Source of the DNA: Theristus sp. LFF4_11
Taxonomy: Eukaryota > Nematoda > Chromadorea > Monhysterida > Xyalidae
Direction of reading: 5' to 3'
DNA: 64,000 bases
Assembly: GCA_030248135.1 (NCBI GenBank)
Contig: JASANC010003791.1
Location: 1 to 64,000 of the forward strand
The position numbers and the translations under genes were made by a program. Below are positions 1 through 10,182 of the stretch, piece after piece. The notes under the pieces are model-generated. The model was not told the origin of the DNA, ran no database searches, and worked only from the letters and a program-made list of their open reading frames with translations. Numbering within the stretch: position 1 is the first letter of the stretch; every line of letters starts with the position of its first letter.

Positions 1-1049
1 TTCAGTAAAGCTGACACTAAACTTTTTTGCATTATCTTGAATCTGTTGAAAACTCCGGAATTCGCAGCCTCGTGTGGTAACAAAATCTAACGATGTCGCC
101 ACGCGGAGCGGTGTGCAACTTGTAACGTCATTAACTTGAAACTTTGTGAATACTGGTTCAGTCATTTTTCAAAACGGTATCTTACACAGTTTTTTGGCCG
201 GTAAAGCTATTTTCAAAAAACAAAAAGAGCTGTGTGTTCGTGCGTGAAAAGATTGTAAAACAGTGAAAAAAACACCAAACTTATTGTTTTTCACGCGCGA
301 CCACTGCAACAACAACTATGCGACAAGAAGAAAAGATACTGGAACAAGAAAACAGCTTTGTGCATCATACGCACAATGGGGCCTAGAACACCGTATTTAT
401 ATTTGGTCTTGACGCGATTTTGCGCGACATCAAACTTTCGTGAACGGCAGACGAATTTTTTTAAAAGGCGCAGGAAGAATCTTTCTCATCTCTCAGAAAT
501 CGTCCGAAGTAAAATCGTGTCGAGACCGAACTAGGAAAAATACCGTACTCCCGTAAAGGCCACAGTCTCACACTCTCAGGGCATAATCGTCAAATTGATT
601 TGTGAACACTTTGACAAACAAAAACGCGAGCTGATTCTGCATGACGGCACAAAACTAACGTTCTGTTGTTAAGACAACACGCAGCAAATTAGTTCAATGA
701 AAGCTGCAAAAAACGCAGAACCCAACCAAAAACTTAGTGAGCGTTGTCCTCGTGGCGAGATTTTTCAGCTAAAGCACCAACAGACAGAGCTCCCATGCCT
801 TTAGAATTATATTGTCCTGGCACGGGAAATTACCTTTACTATGAAAATAAAGCAGATGCCATTTGTGAATTCTGGCATTTCCAGTCTGGCATGCGGATTG
901 GCCAAATCGAGCTGGCGGCCGAATCTGTAAAATGAGCTCAAAAGCAGTCAATCAGCTAATTGACTGTGATTAACAAGTTCGAATGTAATTGGAGAAAAGT
1001 CTGACTTTAGTTGACAACCCACACTGTTTCCATTGTCAGCATTTCAGCA
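1..1049. other. 5' flank of the channel gene, no assigned gene
   Basis: I see no recognisable protein in this stretch. It holds one palindromic short element at about 391-552, described separately. A short open frame at 744-935 follows a TTTTTCAG-like site but resembles nothing I know. Promoter and untranslated exons of the downstream channel gene could lie here, but no core promoter motif is convincing. Confidence 0.5.
391..552. mobile_element. Palindromic short element, family H
   Basis: The left arm reads GGTCTTGACGCGAT and the right arm reads ATCGTGTCGAGACC in inverted orientation, with CCGTAT and ATACCGTAC flanking. The same arms pair again at 40943-41146, and single arms occur at 8508-8565, 51140-51185, 54726-54772 and 55647-55690. 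This pattern fits a MITE-like non-autonomous element. No coding capacity is seen. Confidence 0.6.
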
Positions 1050-4000
1050 ATGCCTCGATTGAGAGGTCACTTCAACTATGATAATCCGCCGGTTAGCTAT
1101 CTGGACGCATCGGAAAAGTAACACTTTTTTTCAAACTTGCAAATGACCAAAAAAACAGGTGAGACTGTGAGTAACGAATCTGCTAATCTACCCATAGTCG
1201 GTCTTCGCACGATCTCTATCTATCGATAGATTAATGCAGCTGCATTCGTTTTGACGTTCAGTAATTTTCCTTTCACTTTCAGTAAATCGTCGATACTAAT
1301 GCAAAAATTTAAAAAAAACAAACCGTGAAACAAAGACGTACCTACACCGAATTCGGCAGAGAGACACGATGTGCCAGTCAAAGTTCATTTTACGCTATTT
1401 TAGCAAATTCAGGTCGCCAAAATCTCGTCAGTTGGCGGTCTACCGCATGTCGTCGGACCAATTCCTTACTACTTGCGAATATTCTGGTTCGTCCGTTTTT
1501 CTGCATCGGCCTGTTGTTCACCCTCATCCACGCGTGGATTCTGATCGATCGTTTTTTCTCGCGGCCAATTCAAGTGTCGGTTGGTTTGGTACACTATTAC
1601 TAACTTTTACTTTGGTTCCGAGAGATCAATGCGCGCATATAAACAGGATGACGCGTTACGTTATAAACATTTCATGCATGACGCGGGAATTCAAAAATAG
1701 TAAAGTCATCCGTGTCCCCAAAATATGGCCCGGTCGCTTCGGCTATTTTGAATCGCCACATAAAGTTTGCAAAGTCACAGAACCCAAAAAAAGGATACAT
1801 TGAGCTTGTTATTCTGATGTTGTATGAAGCTTTTATGAAATATTCGAGCTATGCGAAATTACAGTACCTGCTTCTTTCTCGCGAGATTGAGATATGTTTC
1901 AGTTCATGAGTTGAATTCCGAGGTTGAAGGCATGATCAGTAGTCACAATTTCAGTTATTTGAGTCACTACCACGCGTATCGCCTGCGCTCCCTGCCTAAA
2001 CCCTTTGAATTCAAGAAAAAAAACTTGTTTCAAATAAAACCGAAACCCCCAAAAATAACTCAGATCAGCCTCTCCAGTAACGACTCATTCGAATTTCCCG
2101 CCGTCACCATCTGCAACCTGAATCCGGTGAATGCAGCCGACTTGAGTTGTTCGGAGTTGTCGCAGTTAGCGCGCGTTCAAGAAGAAGTGACGAGCACAAC
2201 GCTGGCCAACAAGCAGTTCAGGCAGACCATATTGGCGGTGCGAATTTACGTTTTTTTCAATTTTCAATACAGTCGAACTCGAAATAATAGGGAATCAGCT
2301 GATTGGATAAGATTACGGTATGCGTGTTTTCTGTGCAGGCATTGCTGTTGGGGCGGAGTTTCGTTTGCACATACAGTAAGCATGCATACCGTGATCCCAC
2401 CCAATCAGCTGATTCGCCATAATTTAGAGTTCGACTATAGGTTAAATGGTTTTTTAAATTTTCATAATTCTTTTGTGCTGTTGCGCGCACAAACCATTTC
2501 AAGGTCACAAGCACCGGTAAAAGTCCGATCGAGTGGCTTCAGTCAAATGCGGCAACGAAGTTCATGCACACTGGCCAGCAATTGGACGCTGCGTGCGCTG
2601 CGCATGAACAGCCGGTGGTTGAGCAGGTTGAAGTGGGCGAACAGGAACACGGTGCTCGGAAAGCAACGCAAGTTCAAGTAAAACAAAAAAACTTTAGATT
2701 GAGAAGTACACACACTGGAAACATTCCAAACATTACTGATGCGAATTCCAAAAACTGCAGACATCAACAACGGCAACAGTGGACTTGAACACAACAGAAA
2801 TGATCAACAAAGACCGAAACGAGAACGAAACTCAGAAGAACAACTCGTCAGGAAACGACGACACTGCTCTAAACAAAGTCGACCTGACAACAACAAACAC
2901 CAGCACCATTGACGAAGTCAATCAAGACGACAAAGAAAGTGAAAACAGAACTGAACACAAAGCAACATTGACATCATCGATGGAAGTGACAACGGTCACG
3001 ACAACAAACAAACCACCAAATCGCACAACCGCATCAGTCATGCCGGTGACTGAAAGGAAAACAACAACGATAAAAGCAGTCGTGAATCGTGGTGGGATTC
3101 AAGAACACGAAGAGGAGACAATGGTGAACACGTGGTATCGTGCGTTGAACAACGCTGGCGTTGTCGGACGACCTGACAACGAAATTACTGGCAATTCAGA
3201 CGGCAAGCAATCGACAATTGACGTGAGTCAACACGAGGACAAAACCGAAGTCGTTGTCAACAACGTTGAAAGCGCAAACGACAGACGCCAGATAACAGAA
3301 GACACTGATGTTGAACCTCGAAATGACGATCGTGAACTCAATGAGCGTAAAACGACAATGACGACGAAACTTGTCACACCCGCAAATGGAAACGGCTATT
3401 CACCGAAATCCAGTAAGGACGTTATTCAACTGAAGTCCATCTGCATGGGAACTACAGAGCTGATTGGTTGACTGCACACACGGATAGTGTATGGCATATA
3501 TTCTGTGCACTGTGCAGAGACAAGCTCCACCTCTCCAATAATGGTGCATTCATGATTCGTCAAGAGATAAAAGATATCAAAAGATAAAACCATCCAAAGT
3601 GTCTACCGTATTTCTCAACAATGACGGTTGGTTATTACGCGCAGTTGCAGCTGGAACCGCCGCGTGCGACCATGGTGACGCGGCGAAATACTGCCGAATC
3701 GGCAACTTCAGCTATTCGGCGTTTGTCGGAGTGCATGACCTGCGCGACGACGTCAGCATGGACGAATGCGCTGATGCGTGCTGGCGTGGACGCGTGAGTG
3801 AACGTGGTGCTTTTATTGGCGTTTTTTTTGGCTTGCCTAGGTGTCTTACACTTCTCTGGTATCATGCCGTGCAGTGCACTGCAGAATAAAACTGACTGAC
3901 TGACTGACTGGCGATTTAGTGAAGAACAGTTGAGTGGGAGGGATTTCTGTGCGAGGGAAGAGACACTAAAAAGCAGCTGCACAGGTCCAGCCACAGACGC

Positions 4001-7000
4001 ACAGAGAAATCAGAAATCGATTGCAGAATTTGAGCAACAGACGCTGCGAGTCGTTCGAGTATTCCGTGAACGCACGCCGCTGTCGCGTCTCGTCGCTGAG
4101 CGTCGACGTGGCGACCATCCGTGGTTCCACCACTCCCGGCACTGACTATTATCATAAAATCTGCATACCAGGTAAGCATTAAGCGGCATTCATGAAGCAG
4201 TATTTAGTAAAACATGGCTATGTGGTCACTAAATACTGCTTCATGAATGCCCCTTTATTTTCTTGTACTGTGTTTTCTTTTTATTCTCCCACCATGTCTC
4301 TTTCTATTTTCAAATTTACTTTCTTGTACTCAGCTGCACTCACGGGCAAGATGACGATGCGCCGGTGCAACGTTGAGCCCGGCAAAATATTGGTTGGCTC
4401 GGTCAGAAAGATTCTTGGTGTCGAAAGTTTCGACGAATGTTTGATGCATTGTTTGCTGGCGCACATGAATTACGGCATACGGTGCCGCTCGTTCATGCTC
4501 TATCCAACGGTTGGTTGCCTTGGAATCGTTTAAGGGGCATTCATGAAGCAGTTATTAGTGACCGTGCTGCTATGTACGTGTTGACGCAGCTGCGTGTCAC
4601 CAAATAATGCTTCATGAATACAGCTTTAATTGGAATCTTACACCACGTATCAATCAAACGTCCAGGGCCCTCCGGACAACTGTCTTTTGTCAACGGAAAC
4701 GCGCTTTACAAAAGCGTCCATGTTTGTCACGGCCGGGTACACAGTCGTTTACACCGATTTTGGATACGGAAGCAATAATGGTCAGTAAAATGGAACATTG
4801 AGTTATTGCGAAACGCAGCAAAGTAATTGTATTCATAAACTCAATACTGTTTCTTAGGCGGCTCACTTCAAACAGCGCCTTCGCGTCGACGTAGACGTCA
4901 AATCCCGACAAGTGATGGAAGTGCGACCACATTTTAAAACTGAATAGCTCTAAATTTAAAGGGGCATTCATGAAGCAGTATTTAGTGACGCGTAACTGTG
5001 TTAAAACGAAGCTACGCGGTTACAAAATACTGCTTCGTGAATGCCGTTTAACTGCAACTTTCATTATTTGAAACTTCACTTCAATTCCAAGCTTGTTCCA
5101 CCAATCACCGGATACGCTACTGCAAGGCGCCCGGAATTGTGCTGGCCTCTACGGACGTCACCTTGATGATCAAAAGTGCGAACACTGAAGCGAAATGTAC
5201 ATCGGCTTGCACAGAGAATGAGGTGTTTTGTTTCTAGTTTCATTTTGAGCAGTTCATATTCTATTTGTTGTCTTTTTCCGTTTTGTTTTGTTTGGTCTGT
5301 ATTGTTATTTCTGCTCGAAACTGTCTCCTGTGGTGTCATGTTTAAAAAAAATAAAACTCGTCTTTAGGGTTTGACCGATGCCACATGTTTGTCGTTCGAT
5401 TTGGCCAGTTCGTGCATTCTCTCGACTACAACCATTGATCCGAAAGACTACAACGGCAAAGAGAAGCAGGACGGGGCGTATTACCAGAAAACTTGTGTGC
5501 CAGGTATGATCTTTCATTTTGGTCCCGCAACTCAATGCGCGCATAGACAGGTAAACAGTTTCATGCAGGACGCGGGAACTCAAAATTGGTAAAGTGATCC
5601 GAGTCCCCTACATAGGGCCGAGTCACTTAGGCGACTTTGGATTGCCACGTAAGGATTGAAACTAGTTTCCTTTCTACGTCTGCTCACGCATTCAGTAGCA
5701 GAACTCAAAAAATAGATAATATCTGTACGTTCGTCTTTTATTCATTCTGTTTTTGTTTCTACCAACTAATTTTTTTGGTTCTCTCGAGCAGCTGAATACG
5801 AAAGCGCAGTGCCCGAGTGCAATCTGATGTATAACAAGATTTTGGTTGGATTCGTCAAGAACATAACGAACGTGCAGAGTCTCGAGCAGTGTATCAGTGA
5901 TTGTCTTGCGTCGAAGCAACGATTCAACATTCAGTGTCACTCGGCGATGTGGTATCCAAACGTAGGAGCATGACCGACGTTTATTTAACAAAACCAAAAC
6001 GCTGAACAACAACAGAGTCTGTGAGCTTTTGCAAATTTCAATTTTTTAGGAGGAAAACCAGAATTGCTTGCTGAGCGAGGAATCACACTACACTCAACCG
6101 GACGTGTTTGTCGTGTCCGACTTTGCGGTGGTCTATTTCGACTTTGGCGACCGTTTGTGATTGTTCTGTTTTGTGTTGTTTTGTATTGTCTTGCTTTTGT
6201 TTTGTTTGTCTTATTATCTTCATGATCGCGTATTTTTCAGATCGACGGTCGGACGACTGCTGCGACTGCAGTTGCAACAGTTTGAGCGTGGCAACAGATC
6301 GCGAAGCAACTGATGATGAACTCAAGAGTAACCATTGTTGTCTCATTTGATCGTTGCTCTTGTCCAAAAACAACGCTGTTCCAGAGCTAAGTGGCGAGTT
6401 CGGCCTCAGCACCGACGTCGACGCAACGACAACACAGAAGCCGAACTCCGAAGATTTTCTCAATAACTTTTCGGTACGCCTCTTTTGTTGATGTTGTATC
6501 ACTTTTTGCCGGTTGTTGCTTCTGTCTGCCTCGGAGAGACCCTTGTTTTGTTTGTTTGTTTGGTGATGACTGTTTTGTTTGTTTTTGTGATTCAGGAGGA
6601 AGACCAGTTCGCTTTCGGTCGTTTCGTGAAACAGTCTGCGCTGGACGACCTGGTCGACGTTCAGGATTTGATCTCGTTCACGCCCGGACTGCTGGACGCT
6701 TACGCCAGTGATCCGAAGAAATTCATAATGGAGTGCACGTTTGACCGCGTCAAATGCACCCCGACACAACACTTTCGGTTGGCGTTTGCTTCTCTTGGTT
6801 AAACTACAACACGTTTTGCTAGCTTTGTTCCAACAAAAAAATCATCGCTGCTTTTCAGTCGAACAATCAACAAACGATACGGAGCCTGCTACACGTTCAA
6901 TTCCGCGCCAAACGACGGTTGGATTTGTGGTTCTCCAGCACAGACTCGTTTCGAAATGTCTAGCGGCACTGTTCTGTTTGTTCCTGTTTCGCGAAACTTT

Positions 7001-7083
7001 TTTGTGCTACGGTGATTTGTATATGGCAGGCTCAAATGCGATTGTCACTCGAAGTGGGGGCGTCGTTTTTCGGGTGGGTCCCT

Positions 7084-7132
<49 letters not shown>

Positions 7133-7151
7133 TTTTTTTTTTTTTTTTTTT

Positions 7152-7205
<54 letters not shown>

Positions 7206-10094
7206 ACTGTGTTGCACCATAGCTATGCGGTCACTAAACGTGTCTTCATGAATGCACCTTTATAATTTCTCTGGCTGTCACCGCCCTTCATCTTAGCATC
7301 ATGATTCCATCGTTTTCACTGTGACCGACCGCTTTTTGCAATGGTAACATTTGATCACATATATTCAGTCGCACGATCACAAAGTGTGCAGCGTGTTCAG
7401 CGAGCACGAGCGAGACTGCCGCGAGAGCGTCTACGATCGAATGTCGCTGAGCAGACGCGACAAGCAGGCGATCGTGTGCGATTGTGCGCAGCAGTGTCAC
7501 GAAGTGAAGTTCGAACACGAGTCAGTGATTCGGTTGAAAAATGCGTATGACGAAAACTTGAAAACAACTAAAGAAAAATTTTAAATGAAATACGGGCGAC
7601 CAAACGCAACTAAACGGAGCAAACCAGCTATTCAAGTGTTCAAGGCAGAACATCAGGCAGCGGTTTAGATATCAGACGAATTTTCAAGAACCAGTTTTAG
7701 GAGCGGCAACATTTTTGGGGAAGCCAAACCACGGCCACCACAATCTCCTCAGCAGTCAAAAGAAAAACAGTCAAAACTTTCAAAAAGCGCGTTCAAGCGT
7801 TTTCGAGTCTACGTTTTGTTTCAGAGAAAAACAAAACAAAACTCGACAACCGAACTTTGAGTTACAGGCAATCAGCTGATTGGTTGGTAATCACGTACAT
7901 GTACCTCCACAGCGATGCCTGCACAGAAGGCCTACATCACGTGATCACCAACCAATCAGCTGTTCGTCTATAATTTACAGTTCGGCTGAAAATAAAAAAT
8001 AAAAAAATCGAATCGGCGACAAAAAACTGCTTATTTTTCAGCACTTCGTACAGCGTCTGGCCATCGGATCAATATCGCGCGTTGAAGCTGCTGAACTTCG
8101 CCAGCAGCTCGCAGCAGCCGGTCGCCGATGCGTTCATGCACGCGACGCTGCGAGACGCCGCTGAGCGCTCGAGCGAGAACGTGCGAGCGATGCGAGACAA
8201 CATGCTCAGTGTGCACGTGTACCTGCGGTCGATGACCATTCAGGTGTTGTTTTTAATTGGCTTTTTTGTGTCGTTTGCTAACGTCTCATTATTGTTCAGT
8301 GTATTGTGACTGTTATTGAGAACTCAAAGAAGTACCATGTAACCAGACGTGTTCAACCAGACGTAAACAACAAGTCACTCAAGAGCTGCTTGTCATGATG
8401 CTTGGTGTCGTGCTTCAGCCTTTTGTAGTCGTGACGACTTCCATTTTCAATCTGATGATCGGAATGAAGGCCTTACAACAACTGTTCCTAAAAGGTCAAG
8501 CACGGATGCATCGACGACAAGATCGCGTTGAGACCGGAACCGTATATTCCGTAAGCCCACCGTAACCCTAGCAGAATTCGAAATCAAAAAACAGCAACCA
8601 ATCCAAATACAGCACACAACGTTGCACAGGTGATCGCCGAATCGCCGGCGTATCCGTTCTCGCAGTTGCTCGCAGATGCGGGCGGCGCTTGCGGCCTCTA
8701 TCTCGGCATTACGGTGGTGACGATGTTCGAACTGGTCAACCTGGTCGCAGCCATGTGCGCCGTCTACTGTAGTCGACGCCAGAAACGCCGGCAGATTGGC
8801 GGCGACGGTCGCAATAATGACAAGAATGCGCCGAAACCGACCGCCACTGGACTTCCGTCGCCGGATGAGTCGATGATTCTGATCGGTGGTAAATCGATTA
8901 TTCCAGTTTCCAGAACACCGGGTTTTTACACTTGTTCCCTGTGACAAACAAGGCACAACACACGCAACACAGATAATATACGCGCGACCACGTACCGTAT
9001 TACCTCTAATAAACCCCCATGGGGGTTTATTTCTTCAGCGACTTCTGGGGGTGGGGGTTTATTTTTTGGGGGGGGGGCTTTATTTTTTTGGGGGGGGGGT
9101 TTATTTGGAAACCATTTTTAGGGGTGGGCAAAATGGCAAAAATACCTTCCATGGCAGGAAGGAAGTCGCAGAAACTTCTACTCTACATAGAAATTTCCTT
9201 TCACAACAGCCTTTTGTAATGAAATTACCATTAACTCATCCATTTGGGGCTTTTGGTAGCACAATTTCATCATTTTCACTGCAACCAGCCACTGAATTCG
9301 CTGGGTATGTGTTTCAACCAGGTTTCAATAATCCCCCATGGGGGATTATTTTTTGGGGGGGGGATTATTTGGAAACTTGTCGAGGGGGTGGGGGTTTATT
9401 TTGGGGGGGGTTTAATTTGGGGGGGGTTTAATAGAGGTAATACGGTAATTGCCTGCTTGTTTGTGTGACTGTGTGCAACGTTGCCGCGCGGTCAGATAAA
9501 AGCGCAAGATTTTCAGAAAACCCAGATTATCACAACGAAAGTCTAGCGTGAATATGCTATGCACTTAAGGCCCGTTTATACATTGTACCTGACGTATGCA
9601 GACGTACAGATACTGTACGTCGACGTACGTCAGGTGCGAGCGGTAGTATGCAATAACACGGGACCAAAAATGACGTGATGTGACGTGCCGTATTCGCGCG
9701 CATACGTCAGGTATAAACGGGCCTTTAACCATTCAGTTTCGGCAAATGTTATTTGCAACATGTCCCTGCCCTCAACACAGATGACACGAGTCAAAAGTCG
9801 CTGCCGCGCCGGCCGCTGTTGGCCGGGTCGCAGTTGTCCGCAATCAACGAAATAGAGAAAACCAACATGGCTCAAGCCAATTCCAGCATGCAACAACCGT
9901 CTTCAACATCTCAAATCGCTAAAATTCCTGCCGTTCCAGTGAAAAAACCATCAATAATAATTGCCGCGAAAAAGAAGAGCACCACCGCCGCGCCGGCGAA
10001 AAAGTTCAGTAAGTTCGCGAACTTCGGCGCCTCAAAGAACAGGAGCAAGAAGAAACAATCCGATCTGGCGAGCGTGATGCGCAAGATGTTCTAA
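1050..10094 (+). CDS. DEG/ENaC (amiloride-sensitive type) cation channel with four extracellular PAN domains
   Basis: Proposed exons: 1050-1117, 1283-1324, about 1413-1579, 2064-2237, 2504-2677, 2761-3412, 3651-3793, 4027-4171, 4334-4509, 4666-4780, 4858-4911, 5092-5222, 5368-5503, 5792-5961, 6050-6152, 6241-6327, 6385-6473, 6596-6777, 6859-6970, 7030-7053, 7369-7544, 8042-8243, 8630-8888, 9781-10094. From 2064 onward the phases agree at every junction, though the 6970/7030/7053 boundaries are weak. Family hallmarks in order: TM1 ending in FFSRPIQVS, FPAVTICNLNP, four PAN domains, CTFDRVKC, YGACYTFNS, a cysteine-rich block ending CDCAQQCHEVKFEHES, a wPS segment, and TM2 with GGACGLYLGITVVTMFE. 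The predicted protein of about 1,260 residues is roughly twice the usual size for the family because of the PAN and Thr-rich insert. It should be a plasma-membrane Na+/cation channel subunit. The first exons and a frame conflict in TM1 are uncertain. Confidence 0.9.
1413..2237 (+). other. Channel N-terminus, TM1 and FPAVTICN segment
   Basis: Frame 3 from 1413 gives SSVGGLPHVVGPIPYYLR followed by IFW. This lines up with the conserved cytosolic HG-motif region of DEG/ENaC subunits, with His replaced by Gly. TM1 itself (FFCIGLLFTLIHAWILI, then DRFFSRPIQVS) reads in a different frame from about 1487 to the donor at 1580. The next exon (2064-2237) starts in phase and supplies FEFPAVTICNLNP, the family signature just outside TM1. 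Either an indel separates the two segments or the motif frame is coincidental. Confidence 0.7.
1606..1795 (+). repeat. Dispersed repeat, family D copy 1
   Basis: This intronic stretch shares ATGCGCGCATA, a GACGCGGGAATTC core and a GGCC..GTC(A)CTT-like block with 5504-5705 and 23372-23583. It is the most diverged of the three copies. All three are in the same orientation and all sit in introns. Confidence 0.5.
2269..2439. mobile_element. CCAAT-box MITE, family B
   Basis: Inverted termini ACAGTCGAACTC and GAGTTCGACTAT enclose AATCAGCTGATTGG and CCAATCAGCTGATT. The element lies in the channel intron after exon 2064-2237. It is one of at least ten copies in the window. Confidence 0.8.
2761..3412 (+). 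other. Thr/Asn/Asp-rich linker exon of the channel
   Basis: A single 652-bp exon encodes about 217 residues dominated by Thr, Asn, Asp, Glu and Ser, with many NxS/T sequons and one Cys. It enters in phase 0 after CTGCAG and leaves in phase 1 at CA|GTAAGG. It sits outside the membrane between the FPAVTICN segment and the first PAN domain. Low complexity and glycosylation sites suggest a mucin-like stalk; that role is inference. Confidence 0.7.
4179..4257. mobile_element. TTAA-flanked hairpin MITE, family A
   Basis: Near-perfect palindrome with ends CGGCATTCATGAAGCAGTAT and ATACTGCTTCATGAATGCC. The left junction is TTAA and the right end is TTTA. It is intronic in the channel gene. Confidence 0.8.
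4530..4629. mobile_element. TTAA-flanked hairpin MITE, family A
   Basis: Starts TTAAGGGGCATTCATGAAGC and ends with a diverged TGCTTCATGAATACAGCTTTAA. It lies in the intron between the two exons of PAN domain B1. Confidence 0.8.
4956..5051. mobile_element. TTAA-flanked hairpin MITE, family A
   Basis: TTAA on both sides, with arms GGGGCATTCATGAAGCAGTA and TACTGCTTCGTGAATGCCG. It sits in the channel intron before exon 5092-5222. Confidence 0.8.
5504..5705 (+). repeat. Dispersed repeat, family D copy 2
   Basis: Begins at the donor of exon 5368-5503 with GTATGATCTTTCATTTTGG. It shares GGTCCCGCAACTCAATGCG and ATAGGGCCGAGTCACTTAGG with the copy at 23372-23583. No coding potential is apparent. Confidence 0.7.
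7085..7263. repeat. Poly-T run next to half of a family A element
   Basis: About 115 bases of almost pure T (7085-7200), broken by two G residues, sit directly before the right half of a family A hairpin element (ending CTTCATGAATGCACCTTTA). The left half of the element is missing. It is inside a channel intron, so long phenylalanine frames here are not genes. Confidence 0.85.
7864..7988. mobile_element. CCAAT-box MITE, family B
   Basis: Contains AATCAGCTGATTGGTTGG and the inverted CCAACCAATCAGCTG, with TACAG and ACAGTTCGGCTG at the ends. Intronic in the channel gene. Confidence 0.75.
8630..8888 (+). other. Channel TM2 and pore segment
   Basis: This exon encodes VIAESPAYPFSQLL followed by GGACGLYLGITVVTMFELV and a basic, soluble tail. 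It corresponds to the second transmembrane helix of DEG/ENaC channels. The usual G-x-S selectivity triplet reads G-I-T here, a conservative Ser-to-Thr change. The last exon (9781-10094) completes a lysine-rich cytosolic C-terminus ending RKMF. Confidence 0.9.
8993..9447. mobile_element. Terminal-inverted-repeat element with G-runs, family F
   Basis: Ends are TACCGTATTACCTCTA and its inverse TAGAGGTAATACGGTA. Internal flanks carry repeated runs of 7-10 G followed by TTTATT or ATTATT, plus palindromes CCCCCATGGGGG at 9014 and 9333. It lies in the last intron of the channel gene. It is about 455 bp and non-coding. Confidence 0.75.
9568..9727. mobile_element. Hairpin element, family C
   Basis: Inverted ends AGGCCCGTTTATAC and GTATAAACGGGCCT enclose several TGACGTA/TACGTCA motifs. 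Related sequence occurs at 46846-46936 and 53494-53695. Intronic in the channel gene. Confidence 0.75.
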
Positions 10095-10176
10095 GAAAGC
10101 CCCCTTGTATGAGAAAAAACGTCCAGAAAAACGGCGTAACATTTTCGCGCAACTGCAGAATAACGCATTACGTATC

Positions 10177-10182
10177 AATAAA
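10177..10182 (+). terminator. Poly(A) signal of the channel gene
   Basis: AATAAA lies 83 bases after the proposed stop codon at 10092-10094, a normal spacing for cleavage and polyadenylation. Confidence 0.5.

Larger units (their letters stand above)
3651..6152 (+). other. Four PAN/apple domains arranged A-B-A-B in the channel ectodomain
   Basis: A1: 3651-3793 plus 4027-4171, ending YYHKICIP. B1: 4334-4509 plus 4666-4780, containing KILVGSVRKI and VVYTDFG. A2: 5092-5222 plus 5368-5503, ending YYQKTCVP. B2: 5792-5961 plus 6050-6152, containing KILVGFVKNI and VVYFDFG. Each domain is two exons with phases 1-0 then 0-1, and each A-B pair is followed by a phase 1-1 spacer exon (4858-4911 and 6241-6327). 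The repeated phases and motifs show a tandem duplication of an A-B exon block. PAN domains bind protein or carbohydrate ligands in other proteins; the ligand here is unknown. Confidence 0.85.

Noticed and set aside
744..935. 63-residue plus-strand frame upstream of the channel
   Set aside because: No recognised motif, its start is GTG, and no donor links it in phase to the proposed first exons.
2257..2514. Minus-strand 85-residue frame
   Set aside because: It lies inside a family B MITE and the adjacent intron of the channel gene.
6741..7265. Plus-strand frame with a long phenylalanine run
   Set aside because: It crosses a channel exon in the wrong frame, an intron and a poly-T tract.
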